The notes below the pieces were generated by a model. The model was not told the DNA's origin and made no database searches. It saw only the letters and a program-made list of their open reading frames with translations. Both the position numbers and the translations under genes were made by a program. Below, in pieces: positions 6,482 to 12,691 of a stretch of DNA of 12,968 bases. Source of the DNA: an uncultured Christensenellaceae bacterium (GTDB taxonomy: Bacteria > Bacillota > Clostridia > Christensenellales > Borkfalkiaceae); assembly GCA_910587625.1 (NCBI GenBank), contig CAJUMW010000027.1, forward strand, positions 1-12,968, in the 5' to 3' direction. Each line of letters starts with the position of its first letter. Within the stretch, counting starts at the first letter, position 1.

Positions 6482-7024
6482 TTAACCTCCTAACGGCGTA
6501 TTACAAGTTATATAACCTTTCTGTCTAACCATCCACCCGGAAACAAAAGTAATCGACCTGTCGGCTTTTTGAAAACTAACATCAATATTTATTCTTTGTC
6601 CGTTCTCATCCAGCTTGCCAAGCACATACTGACTATTACAATATTTTTCGACAGCCTGTCTTTCAAATTCTTTTTTAAGATATTGACTGTCTTCTATTGA
6701 AAAACCCAAAGATTCAAACAAATCACGTTTGCCATTCCATGCGTATTTATCGGAAAAGATATAACCAATAAATTTGTTAATATCGCAACTTCCTTTGCTT
6801 GTTACATTTGCGACGGGAGGCGATATATATTTTTTTGTGCAATGACAACCAAAATGTAGTGGCATTGGCGGCATAATATTTTTATCAAACCAACATTTAT
6901 CCAACACTAAACATATCCCGCAATGTCCTTGTGGTGTTATTTCGTGTTGCCATTCCACCCATACGTTTGACCGAATATTACCATTCGAATCAAACAAGTT
7001 CTTAAAATCATCAAATAATCTCAA
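6482..7024 (-). CDS. MuF/DUF6883-like putative toxin with Cys/His metal motif
   Basis: I place the start at TTG 7024, because the earlier TTG at 7039 is part of the GGAGG ribosome site that precedes 7024 by 8 nt; this gives 180 residues. Residues 34-62 carry HCGIC (C35, C38) and PPMPLHFGCHC (H57, C60, C62). This resembles the CxxC...PPxHPxCRC metal motif of Mu gpF-type head-morphogenesis proteins and of MuF-linked toxins. The C-terminal 100 residues (KFIGYIFSDKYAWNGK, then LFESLGF and NIDVSF) resemble DUF6883, a domain found at the tips of polymorphic toxins. No secretion leader or capsid domain is present, so it looks like a detached toxin module. An extended -10 (TGATATAAT, 7060-7052) lies upstream. 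The immunity candidate follows directly. Toxin activity is inferred. Confidence 0.5.
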   Translation of the reverse strand: MRLFDDFKNLFDSNGNIRSNVWVEWQHEITPQGHCGICLVLDKCWFDKNIMPPMPLHFGCHCTKKYISPPVANVTSKGSCDINKFIGYIFSDKYAWNGKRDLFESLGFSIEDSQYLKKEFERQAVEKYCNSQYVLGKLDENGQRINIDVSFQKADRSITFVSGWMVRQKGYITCNTPLGG

Positions 7025-7113
7025 TAGTTTTTCCTCCAAAATGTTCTTGGCTGAATTATATCATAGGTTTTCAATTATTCAGCTTTTTAGTTACATTTTT
7101 TGTGGAGAGATGA

Positions 7114-7317
7114 TTATTTTTTATATTGTTTTTTAAGCGCCTCCCATCCGGCATAGATGAGTTGTACTTTTTTTATGTGATTGACTTTGAGAAACTTGTT
7201 CAGTTCCTCAAAGTCTTCACGGTTCATAGAGGTTCCCCACACGGCGTGTGCCGCCTTGCGTTCGTCCTTGTGCTTTTCCTCGTAACGCTTGTCAATTTCC
7301 GATTTCGGTGTTTTCAT
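7114..7317 (-). CDS. Small hypothetical protein coupled to tnpV
   Basis: I do not recognise a named family. The 67-residue, highly basic protein starts at ATG 7317, which overlaps the stop of tnpV (ATGA overlap) and has GGAGG 7 nt upstream, so it is translated with tnpV. The N-terminal third is charged (SEIDKRYEEKHKDERK). The rest, MNREDFEELNKFLKVNHIKKVQLIYAGWEAL, has the strand-helix-helix rhythm of a ribbon-helix-helix DNA-binding protein. A role as an accessory regulator of mobilisation or of TnpV is plausible but unproven. A longer frame running to 7524 overlaps tnpV and is not supported by a ribosome site. Confidence 0.6.
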   Translation of the reverse strand: MKTPKSEIDKRYEEKHKDERKAAHAVWGTSMNREDFEELNKFLKVNHIKKVQLIYAGWEALKKQYKK

Positions 7318-7682
7318 ACTGCTTCCTCCGTGTAAATTATTTCGTGCAATATTTCTTCTTCGATTGCCTGTTGCATTGCCGTGATTCTGCGGTAGTCTTC
7401 CATAAACTCGCCCGTCCGTTTGTACAACGGATTTTGCGAGAGCTTTGCATAGAGGACATTGTACATATCCTCTGCCTGCTTGTCCACTCCGTGCAAGTAT
7501 CCGGGAAGATTTGCTATCGTCCAATCTATCCCTTTATCTTCAAGATACTTGCGTTTGAGCGTTCCCCACTTCCCGTAAACGTGCTTCTGCGGTTTAACAA
7601 GTTTTTGATACCGCTTGATTTCGTCCACGGTCAAGCCCTCGTCCGCTTCAACTTTCACCAACAATTCTTCGTCGCTTATCAT
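7314..7682 (-). CDS. tnpV: TnpV-family transposon-encoded protein
   Basis: The 122-residue product (start ATG 7682, GGAGG 7 nt upstream) has the TnpV pattern: a KYG-like opening (VYGKWGTLKRKYLEDK), a helical middle with LPGYLHGVDKQAEDMYNVL, and a closing segment (RRITAMQQAIEEEILHEIIYT) matching the family's end. TnpV genes ride on conjugative and mobilizable transposons of gut Firmicutes; their function is not well established. An upstream Met at 7754 has no ribosome site and overlaps promoter elements, so I reject it. The gene has its own promoter at 7741-7714 and is translationally coupled to the small gene that follows. Confidence 0.75.
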   Translation of the reverse strand: MISDEELLVKVEADEGLTVDEIKRYQKLVKPQKHVYGKWGTLKRKYLEDKGIDWTIANLPGYLHGVDKQAEDMYNVLYAKLSQNPLYKRTGEFMEDYRRITAMQQAIEEEILHEIIYTEEAV

Positions 7683-7705
7683 ACCAACACCTCCGATATT
7701 AAATG

Positions 7706-7768
7706 TTAATACGATTATACCCATCCCGCTGAAAAAGTCAAGTGCTTTTTGCAAATATTAATACGATT
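7706..7768 (-). promoter_or_regulatory. tnpV promoter flanked by two 11-bp direct repeats
   Basis: On the minus strand TTGACT (7741-7736), 16 nt, then TATAAT (7719-7714) form a good sigma-A promoter. The sequence AATCGTATTAA occurs exactly twice, at 7768-7758 (upstream of -35) and 7716-7706 (touching the -10). Their centres are 52 bp apart, close to five helical turns. This is what a looping or cooperative repressor site would look like. Confidence 0.55.
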
Positions 7769-7772
7769 TATT

Positions 7773-9068
7773 CTATTTGCCCCACGACCACTTGGAGTTA
7801 GTTTGCGGTTGCTCCTCTACATTCCCTTGTGCCTCCCTTTCTTGTTCTATTTCTTTTTCAATCTCTTGCAGTCGGTTTGTAAAGTCGCGCTCCAATAATT
7901 CGCTCTCGCAGCCGAATGACGCAAGCAATCCGTCAAACAGCTTTCCTACTTTTCTGTGCGAAATAGCAAGCCGCCGTTTGAGTCCCTTGTCGTTTACCTT
8001 ATGCCTTACTCTCGTTTCAAATGTTTCTGACTTTATGTACTTTACCGCTTTTAATAACAAGTTGCCCTGCCTGCGCTTGTAGTCGTTTTCTATATCGTCT
8101 ATAAGAGTTATGTTTTTCGGATCGATTTTGTAATGGTTTGTATCATCGCCGTTGCCGCTAATAAGACTGTTTACTTTTCGGCGCACGGTTTCAAGCTCGG
8201 TATGAAAACGCAAATTCGCTTTCCTCGCTGTTTTGTCGTACATCAAGAGCTTATTAACAACCTTATCTATTTGTTCTCGGTACGGTATCATATCCTTACT
8301 GCCGTAATGAAAACTGCAACTTTTCGGAATTGTCTTTGCTAATTCGAGTACGGCTTCTTTTACGTCGTCTTTGGTTATTATGTCTTTGAGCGCGGATATT
8401 TTCTTTAATTCTCTCAACGCTTCATCACGCGACACATACAACCTCGGATGCGATTCCGAAATATCCATATTAAGCCTAACGTGCATTCTGTCCAATACCC
8501 GCTTTTCTATCTTGCCCTTGTGCCTATACTCCGTTTGCTTCTTTCTATACTTGCACTTCGGCTCTTTTTCGGCAAACCAAAAGTGTATATGTAGGTGGTG
8601 CGGCTTGTCTTTGTGCAGGGCGCATATTAGGTCTATATTGTTCGGGTCTAAACCCATATCCTTAAAGAACTCTCCGAACGTGCGCTTAATCATCCGCATA
8701 CACTTTTCGGGCGTATCTATCTTGTATGACATTTCCTTGTTTAGAGATATAAAGCCATGCCAGATATTTTTTGGCGCGTGGGCGCGTTGTTGAATTTGTC
8801 TTAACTGCTCTTGCGTGATAACACCGTCGCCGTTAAACACTCCCGTGGACTTCTCGAAATAGTTTATAAGCGAAGTCGTTTCCGTCTTTGAGTTTTCGCC
8901 GTTCAGCTTCCTGTCCGAAGTCATATACTTGTAGATATTGTTACCGCCGTCCGACATTTCGTAGTACGGGCGTTCACGCTCAAACTTTGTTCTTTCCTCT
9001 GCCGTAGCATTGCTTTTGATTTTCCACGGCGTATAAGTTATGTTGAAAATTATAGGTTGATTGCTTAT
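7773..9068 (-). CDS. mob: MobP-like HUH relaxase (mobilization protein)
   Basis: The 431-residue relaxase nicks oriT and carries the strand to the recipient. The metal-binding HUH motif is clear: LHKDKPHHLHIHFWF with H152, D154, H158, H160 and H162. Tyrosines at 46/48 (NNIYKYMTSDRK) are candidates for the DNA-linking nucleophile of motif I. The C-terminal half is highly charged and helical, ending in a Glu-rich stretch. The start is odd: a full AAAAGGAGG (9084-9076) lies 7 nt before an ATA codon (9068), which precedes SNQPIIFNITYTP, a normal-looking relaxase N-terminus. The frame extends to a GTG at 9161, but that codon lies inside an inverted repeat and lacks a ribosome site. An oriT-like sequence is just upstream. 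No coupling protein or secretion genes are seen. Confidence 0.8.
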   Translation of the reverse strand: MSNQPIIFNITYTPWKIKSNATAEERTKFERERPYYEMSDGGNNIYKYMTSDRKLNGENSKTETTSLINYFEKSTGVFNGDGVITQEQLRQIQQRAHAPKNIWHGFISLNKEMSYKIDTPEKCMRMIKRTFGEFFKDMGLDPNNIDLICALHKDKPHHLHIHFWFAEKEPKCKYRKKQTEYRHKGKIEKRVLDRMHVRLNMDISESHPRLYVSRDEALRELKKISALKDIITKDDVKEAVLELAKTIPKSCSFHYGSKDMIPYREQIDKVVNKLLMYDKTARKANLRFHTELETVRRKVNSLISGNGDDTNHYKIDPKNITLIDDIENDYKRRQGNLLLKAVKYIKSETFETRVRHKVNDKGLKRRLAISHRKVGKLFDGLLASFGCESELLERDFTNRLQEIEKEIEQEREAQGNVEEQPQTNSKWSWGK

Positions 9069-9099
9069 GTTGTTTCCTCCTTTTGTGTGGACGTAATAT

Positions 9100-9142
9100 T
9101 TGCAGACGGGTTTCCCGTTGCAAGTTACTTGCCTTCGGCAAG
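9100..9142 (-). promoter_or_regulatory. Two tandem hairpins in the relaxase leader
   Basis: TTGCA-g-ACGGG (9100-9110) pairs with CCCGT-TGCAA (9114-9123) over a TTT loop with one bulged G, and CTTGCC (9128-9133) pairs with GGCAAG (9137-9142) over TTC. They stand in a row between the oriT-like repeat and the relaxase ribosome site. They may form a structured mRNA leader or part of the transfer origin. Confidence 0.5.
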
Positions 9143-9143
9143 C

Positions 9144-9186
9144 AAAAATGTAAATAGCCACACAATTTACATTTTTCTTATCCTGC
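9144..9186 (+). other. oriT: Candidate origin of transfer (oriT) with RP4-like layout
   Basis: AAAAATGTAAAT (9144-9155) and ATTTACATTTTT (9165-9176) are perfect 12-nt inverted arms with a 9-nt spacer. Nine nucleotides after the second arm ends, TATCCTG|C (9179-9186) matches the YATCCTG|Y nick consensus of RP4/IncP-type (MOBP) origins. RP4 has the same order: inverted repeat, short gap, nick. It sits directly upstream of the relaxase gene, where oriT usually lies. The predicted nick is between 9185 and 9186 on the plus strand. Confidence 0.6.
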
Positions 9187-9230
9187 TACAAAAAATCCCA
9201 CCACTTGGTACGTTTACCCAAAATCTTTGC

Positions 9231-9941
9231 TTACCGTTTTTCGCCGTATCTTTGGACGTACTTTTGCGTTAAACGGTAGATATTTGCTTCCGCTCGCAAG
9301 TCTATATCCGTTCCCAACCTTTCCGCTACTTTCGTCCAATCCAACGCCGTTTTATACCGTTCTGCCGAGCCGTACAATTCGCCTTGTATTTCGGGATACT
9401 TATGTCTGAACTCCTCGTAAGTCATTATTTCAGCGGGTATCTTTTCCTCTCCCGTTTCCTTTTTCGGTTTCTTCTTTGCGTTACCGCCGCTTGTTCCCAC
9501 GGCCTTTCTTTGCTTGCTTATATCCATTTTGCGCTTGCAAAGATTGAAGTAACCTTGCATAGTCTTGTCGTTGAAATTAGGCATAACGCCGCAAAACATA
9601 TACTCGCAGACAGCTTTTACAAACATACCGCATTGACGGTCGTTTAACAGTTTCATTGCATTAAAGTAGGTATCGTAGAAAGTAAAATGTTTCGCACGAA
9701 GATTGTATTTCTTGGGCATCTTCCCTTGCATCTCTATTTCCTTTACTTCCGCCAACATATCCGAGATATTACTCCAATAGAAAATCTCCTTGTCCGTCAT
9801 AGCGTCGTTTGGCTCAACGTTCTCAAACTCATACTTGCAAATTCTTTTTGCAAACTTTCCTGCATCCGCGTCGTTCAAGCCGTTGAGCATGTCGGCATAT
9901 AACTCATAAAAAGTAAATTGTTTTAATTTTTCTTGTTCCAT
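9231..9941 (-). CDS. DUF6291-like protein with internally duplicated module
   Basis: The 236-residue protein contains two similar helical blocks: FTFYELYADMLNGLNDADAGKFAKRICKYEF (about 9-39) and FTFYDTYFNAMKLLNDRQCGMFVKAVCEYMF (about 86-116). The pattern, a helical FxFYxxYxxxxxxLxD..G..x.ai.eY unit, is that of DUF6291, common in Firmicute phages and mobile elements next to replication or mobilization genes. A basic linker (KKKPKKETGEEK, about 152-163) and a helical tail follow. ATG at 9941 has a GGAGG site 4 nt upstream. Role unknown; the location upstream of oriT and the relaxase suggests replication or transfer accessory work. Usual members carry one copy of the unit, so the duplication is noteworthy. 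Confidence 0.6.
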   Translation of the reverse strand: MEQEKLKQFTFYELYADMLNGLNDADAGKFAKRICKYEFENVEPNDAMTDKEIFYWSNISDMLAEVKEIEMQGKMPKKYNLRAKHFTFYDTYFNAMKLLNDRQCGMFVKAVCEYMFCGVMPNFNDKTMQGYFNLCKRKMDISKQRKAVGTSGGNAKKKPKKETGEEKIPAEIMTYEEFRHKYPEIQGELYGSAERYKTALDWTKVAERLGTDIDLRAEANIYRLTQKYVQRYGEKR

Positions 9942-9957
9942 TGTTCCTCCGTTTTAT

Positions 9958-10014
9958 TTAATTTGTTACAAGCATTTCAAGACCGCTTGCAAGTCTTGTA
10001 ATTAGCGCATACAC
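9958..10014 (-). CDS. Possible 18-residue hydrophobic leader peptide
   Basis: GAGGAGG (10025-10019) precedes a GTG at 10014 by 4 nt, opening an 18-codon frame (MYALITRLASGLEMLVTN) that ends 16 nt before the next gene's start. The peptide is amphipathic to hydrophobic and codon-like. The same ribosome site could instead serve an ATG at 10010 that reads only two codons. Otherwise the 9942-10115 gap shows no gene. Confidence 0.3.
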   Translation of the reverse strand: MYALITRLASGLEMLVTN

Positions 10015-10115
10015 ACCACCTCCTCAAAACGTATCTCTTCAAACCCCTTCACTTACTAACACTAAATTTCGCCCCTACTATTAAGAATTTTTTTGAATTT
10101 TTTTATAAATAAATA

Positions 10116-10144
10116 TAAGCCGCACGATAGATTCGTGCGGCTTA
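10116..10144 (-). terminator. Intrinsic terminator after the winged-helix gene
   Basis: TAAGCCGCACGA (10116-10127) pairs perfectly with TCGTGCGGCTTA (10133-10144) over a 5-nt loop. On the minus strand a U-rich stretch follows the stem (10115-10103). It lies 14 nt past the stop at 10159 and marks the end of the recombinase-Fic-winged helix transcript. Confidence 0.75.
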
Positions 10145-10158
10145 CCCGTATCCAATTG

Positions 10159-11148
10159 TTATTTACTTGTAAATTCTCCTACCAACTGCAAATGCTTTTC
10201 TCTGTCGTCATCGGCATCCCAAACTAAATGTAACACATTGTTTCCCCAATAAGTAAACGTTATGTAATCTTCGTTTGTTCGCGGATCGAACAAGTGTATA
10301 TGCGGATTTTCTTTTTCTCCATTATACTCTGCCGCGAACACTACACCGAACAATGCAAAAATAAATATCTTATCTAAATTTTCAAGTTCATATCTTTTCG
10401 TTCCGTCCGAAGAGTAGCTTCCGGGACGGTCGTCATACGTTTCTCCAGTCAAATGATTTATTTTTATATGATTGGGAGGAGTCGGTTTATTGTCCTTATT
10501 ACTTATCCAAGAGCTGTAACGTATAACAAAAAAATTTGCATTTCTCACGCCGTAAGATTCGTCTACATTTGCCCTTTTCAAATATTCCCGTCTTAAATGT
10601 CTGCGATCTATTTTATAATCGTCTAAATCATCTGAATCGTACCAAGAACCGTCTCTTTTAAACTTATAATCTTCCCAATCCCAGTCTCTGAATCCCGCTT
10701 TGTTTTGCGTATCATAAAGCATATCTAAGGTTAAACCCGCACCATACCTTTCACACGGAGTCCCAATATATCTGTATGTGTTTCTAAGTTGCTTGCCCGT
10801 ATCGCTAAAAGTATGCACAACTTCTATAAGTCGTTCTTCTTGCAAACTCTTTAACGTCATTTGCATTAGACGTCCGGATATACAGAGCTTATCCGCAAGT
10901 GCAAACATATCTATACTTTTACCGTTATGCGCTATGATATAATTTACAATAATTTCTTTCCGCTCTTCGGGCGTCGGCTTGCGCATTAAAAACTCCGGCA
11001 CAGCCCAATAACCATTGTCCTTCTTGTAGTATTCGGGATTATCTATCTCGATGAAACCGTACTTTTCTTTATGGAGTTTATTGCCGTAATAGGAATCGTT
11101 TAAAGTATGCTTTCTATGCTTTCGCTTTTTCTTCGGTTCGTCCGACAT
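10159..11148 (-). CDS. Unknown protein with central winged-helix DNA-binding domain
   Basis: I do not recognise a named family for this 329-residue protein. The first 25 residues are strongly basic (EPKKKRKHRKH). Residues 60-130 read as a winged helix: KEIIVNYIIAHNG, then MFALADKLCISGRLMQMTLKSLQEERLIEVV and a wing (TFSDTGKQLRNTYRYIG). The C-terminal 190 residues are rich in Trp, Tyr and Asp, with repeated RYSSW/GSWYDSDD-like patches and no catalytic motif I can name. ATG at 11148 follows the Fic gene by 29 nt with a weak AGGA site, so both are probably one transcript ending at the hairpin 10144-10116. It could be a replication initiator-like or regulatory protein of the element; partnership with Fic is conceivable but unsupported. 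Confidence 0.6.
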   Translation of the reverse strand: MSDEPKKKRKHRKHTLNDSYYGNKLHKEKYGFIEIDNPEYYKKDNGYWAVPEFLMRKPTPEERKEIIVNYIIAHNGKSIDMFALADKLCISGRLMQMTLKSLQEERLIEVVHTFSDTGKQLRNTYRYIGTPCERYGAGLTLDMLYDTQNKAGFRDWDWEDYKFKRDGSWYDSDDLDDYKIDRRHLRREYLKRANVDESYGVRNANFFVIRYSSWISNKDNKPTPPNHIKINHLTGETYDDRPGSYSSDGTKRYELENLDKIFIFALFGVVFAAEYNGEKENPHIHLFDPRTNEDYITFTYWGNNVLHLVWDADDDREKHLQLVGEFTSK

Positions 11149-11177
11149 TTGTATTTTATCCTATAATAATTTCAATC

Positions 11178-12041
11178 TTACGTTTCGTAATAGTACGAAT
11201 AGTCGATACCTTTCAAAATCATTTCAAGGTCTCCGATTTTATCCGTAAGTGCATCACTTATAAGTGCATATATCTCTGAGTAGTCCACCGGACTTTTTCT
11301 CATTGCAGACAGATAAGATTGCTTGTCTATCTTGCTCCAATCCACGCATTCGCGCAAATTCTTTTTCAAAATCAAGTCAAGCCAGATTCTTGTACTTCTT
11401 CCATTGCCTTCCATAAACGGATGAGCAACATTCATTTCCACATACTTTTTTACAATGTTCTCAACTGTATCTTCGGGCATTTTGTCTATTAGCACAAGGT
11501 TCTCTTTCAGATACATAGACGGTGCAAACGCAAACCCGCCTTTGGCAATATTGCAACCGCGTATTTTCTCTGCAAAATCATAAAGTCCGCCGAAAATATA
11601 CCCGTGAATTTGCTGTAATCCTTTCGTTGTCCCCACTTCGATTTCGTCAATCAAACCGCTTTCAAACAGCTCGTATGCCTTCTGTTTACTCTTCTCGTCT
11701 AACGTACTACCGATTCCCTTTACCCATCTGGAAAAGCTCTCTTTACTCTTTGCGGGTATGAGTTCGGTAATCAGCGTTACACCATTTTCGTCCACTACGT
11801 CGGTAAGATAAGACTTCCCGTCGGTTGCCTTTAATTTCAGTTGTTTACAAATTGTAATCAACTGCGGATTACGGCGTTTCATTTGCGCCCAATAGGCGCG
11901 AGGATTTTTACTTTTCGTCAATGCCTCGACAATATCCATAGCGCAAAACCACCATTTGGAAATATCGTCATCCCAAATGACTCTCACAGGAATATATTCA
12001 AAAAATCTGATTGACGTTTTAATCATTGTAATTTTACCCAT
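11178..12041 (-). CDS. Bro-N/Fic fusion: putative AMP-transferase toxin
   Basis: The 287-residue protein joins a Bro-N (phage antirepressor-like) domain (about 12-110, with WWFCAMDIVEAL and ENGVTLITELI) to a Fic domain (about 140-265). The catalytic loop HPFMEGNGRSTR (207-218) fits the HPFx[D/E]GNGRxxR consensus completely: H207 is the base, E211 binds the metal, and R215/R218 the nucleotide phosphates. Fic enzymes usually transfer AMP to a Tyr, Ser or Thr of a target protein. I see no clear [ST]xxxE[GN] inhibitory helix in the chain, and no small VbhA-like antitoxin next to it. No strong ribosome site precedes ATG 12041; the ATG at 12026 is an alternative start. It lies 22 nt after the recombinase stop, in one probable transcript. 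Confidence 0.85.
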   Translation of the reverse strand: MGKITMIKTSIRFFEYIPVRVIWDDDISKWWFCAMDIVEALTKSKNPRAYWAQMKRRNPQLITICKQLKLKATDGKSYLTDVVDENGVTLITELIPAKSKESFSRWVKGIGSTLDEKSKQKAYELFESGLIDEIEVGTTKGLQQIHGYIFGGLYDFAEKIRGCNIAKGGFAFAPSMYLKENLVLIDKMPEDTVENIVKKYVEMNVAHPFMEGNGRSTRIWLDLILKKNLRECVDWSKIDKQSYLSAMRKSPVDYSEIYALISDALTDKIGDLEMILKGIDYSYYYET

Positions 12042-12063
12042 ATATTTTTAAAATGTTCTATCA

Positions 12064-12663
12064 CTAAATTAAACTGTTATCTTTAATATATTTAGCGACA
12101 GTCATCCTATCAACTTTAAAAATTTTAGCTATTTTTACTATTGAAACGCCTTGCGCACGTAAAACCTTTATTGTTTCGTCTTTGCCAGTAAGTTTAACAT
12201 GGCTCGATTTCCGACCGATAGGTCTTCCCAAAACAACACCTTCAGCACGTTTGCGCGCCAACGCTTCTTTGGTGCGTTGACTAATAAGGTTTCTTTCTAT
12301 TTCCGCCGATAAGCCAAAGGCAAATGCTAAAACTTTGCTTTGTATATCTTCGCCAAGCCGATAATTATCCTTAATTGTCCACACGCGGCATTCTCTGTTC
12401 ATACAGATATTAAGGATTTCCATTATCATAAATAAGTTACGCCCCAGTCGCGAGAGCTCAGAACAGATAATTACATCATCCTTAGTTACCTTTTTCAGTA
12501 ATTTGCCAAGTGCTCGTTTATTGTAATTTTTTGTCCCACTTATAGTTTCTTCAATCCAACCGTCAATTGTTAATCCTTGCTTTTCGCAAAAATTGTTAAT
12601 TTCAAATCTCTGATTCTCTACTGTTTGTTTGTCGCTGCTTACTCTTATGTAACCGTAATACAT
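12064..12663 (-). CDS. Serine recombinase of the resolvase/invertase (Hin/Mpi) family
   Basis: The 199-residue protein has the small serine recombinase layout. The catalytic domain starts MYYGYIRVSSDKQ with nucleophile S9 (or S10); SELSRLGRN (68-76) holds the conserved active-site arginines; FGLSAEIERNLISQRTKEAL is the start of the E helix. A Hin-type helix-turn-helix (about 160-195, GVSIVKIAKIFKVDRMTVAKYI) ends the protein. The size and the C-terminal HTH place it with DNA invertases and resolvases, not the large integrases. The chosen start is ATG 12663 with AAGGAG 5 nt upstream; GTG 12669 overlaps that site. A TATAAT-like box (12699-12694) and a 14-bp palindrome (12678-12691) precede it. 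The start of a restriction-enzyme fragment lies immediately beside it. Confidence 0.88.
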   Translation of the reverse strand: MYYGYIRVSSDKQTVENQRFEINNFCEKQGLTIDGWIEETISGTKNYNKRALGKLLKKVTKDDVIICSELSRLGRNLFMIMEILNICMNRECRVWTIKDNYRLGEDIQSKVLAFAFGLSAEIERNLISQRTKEALARKRAEGVVLGRPIGRKSSHVKLTGKDETIKVLRAQGVSIVKIAKIFKVDRMTVAKYIKDNSLI

Positions 12664-12677
12664 AGTCACTCCTTTTA

Positions 12678-12691
12678 AATTAAATTTAATT
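12678..12691. promoter_or_regulatory. 14-bp palindrome between promoter and start of the serine recombinase
   Basis: AATTAAATTTAATT is fully self-complementary and lies between a TATAAT-like -10 (minus strand 12699-12694) and the ribosome site of the recombinase. It may be an operator. It is entirely A/T, so chance is possible in this AT-rich setting. Confidence 0.3.

Noticed and set aside
7046..7090. Hairpin GCTGAAT...ATTCAGC followed by TTTTT on the plus strand, resembling a terminator.
   Set aside because: No plus-strand gene reads into it, the loop is 20 nt and the stem has only 7 pairs; the same stretch serves as promoter for the toxin-like gene.
9069..9161. Relaxase N-terminal extension to GTG 9161.
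   Set aside because: The GTG lies in the oriT-like inverted repeat, there is no ribosome site and the extension encodes hairpin sequence.
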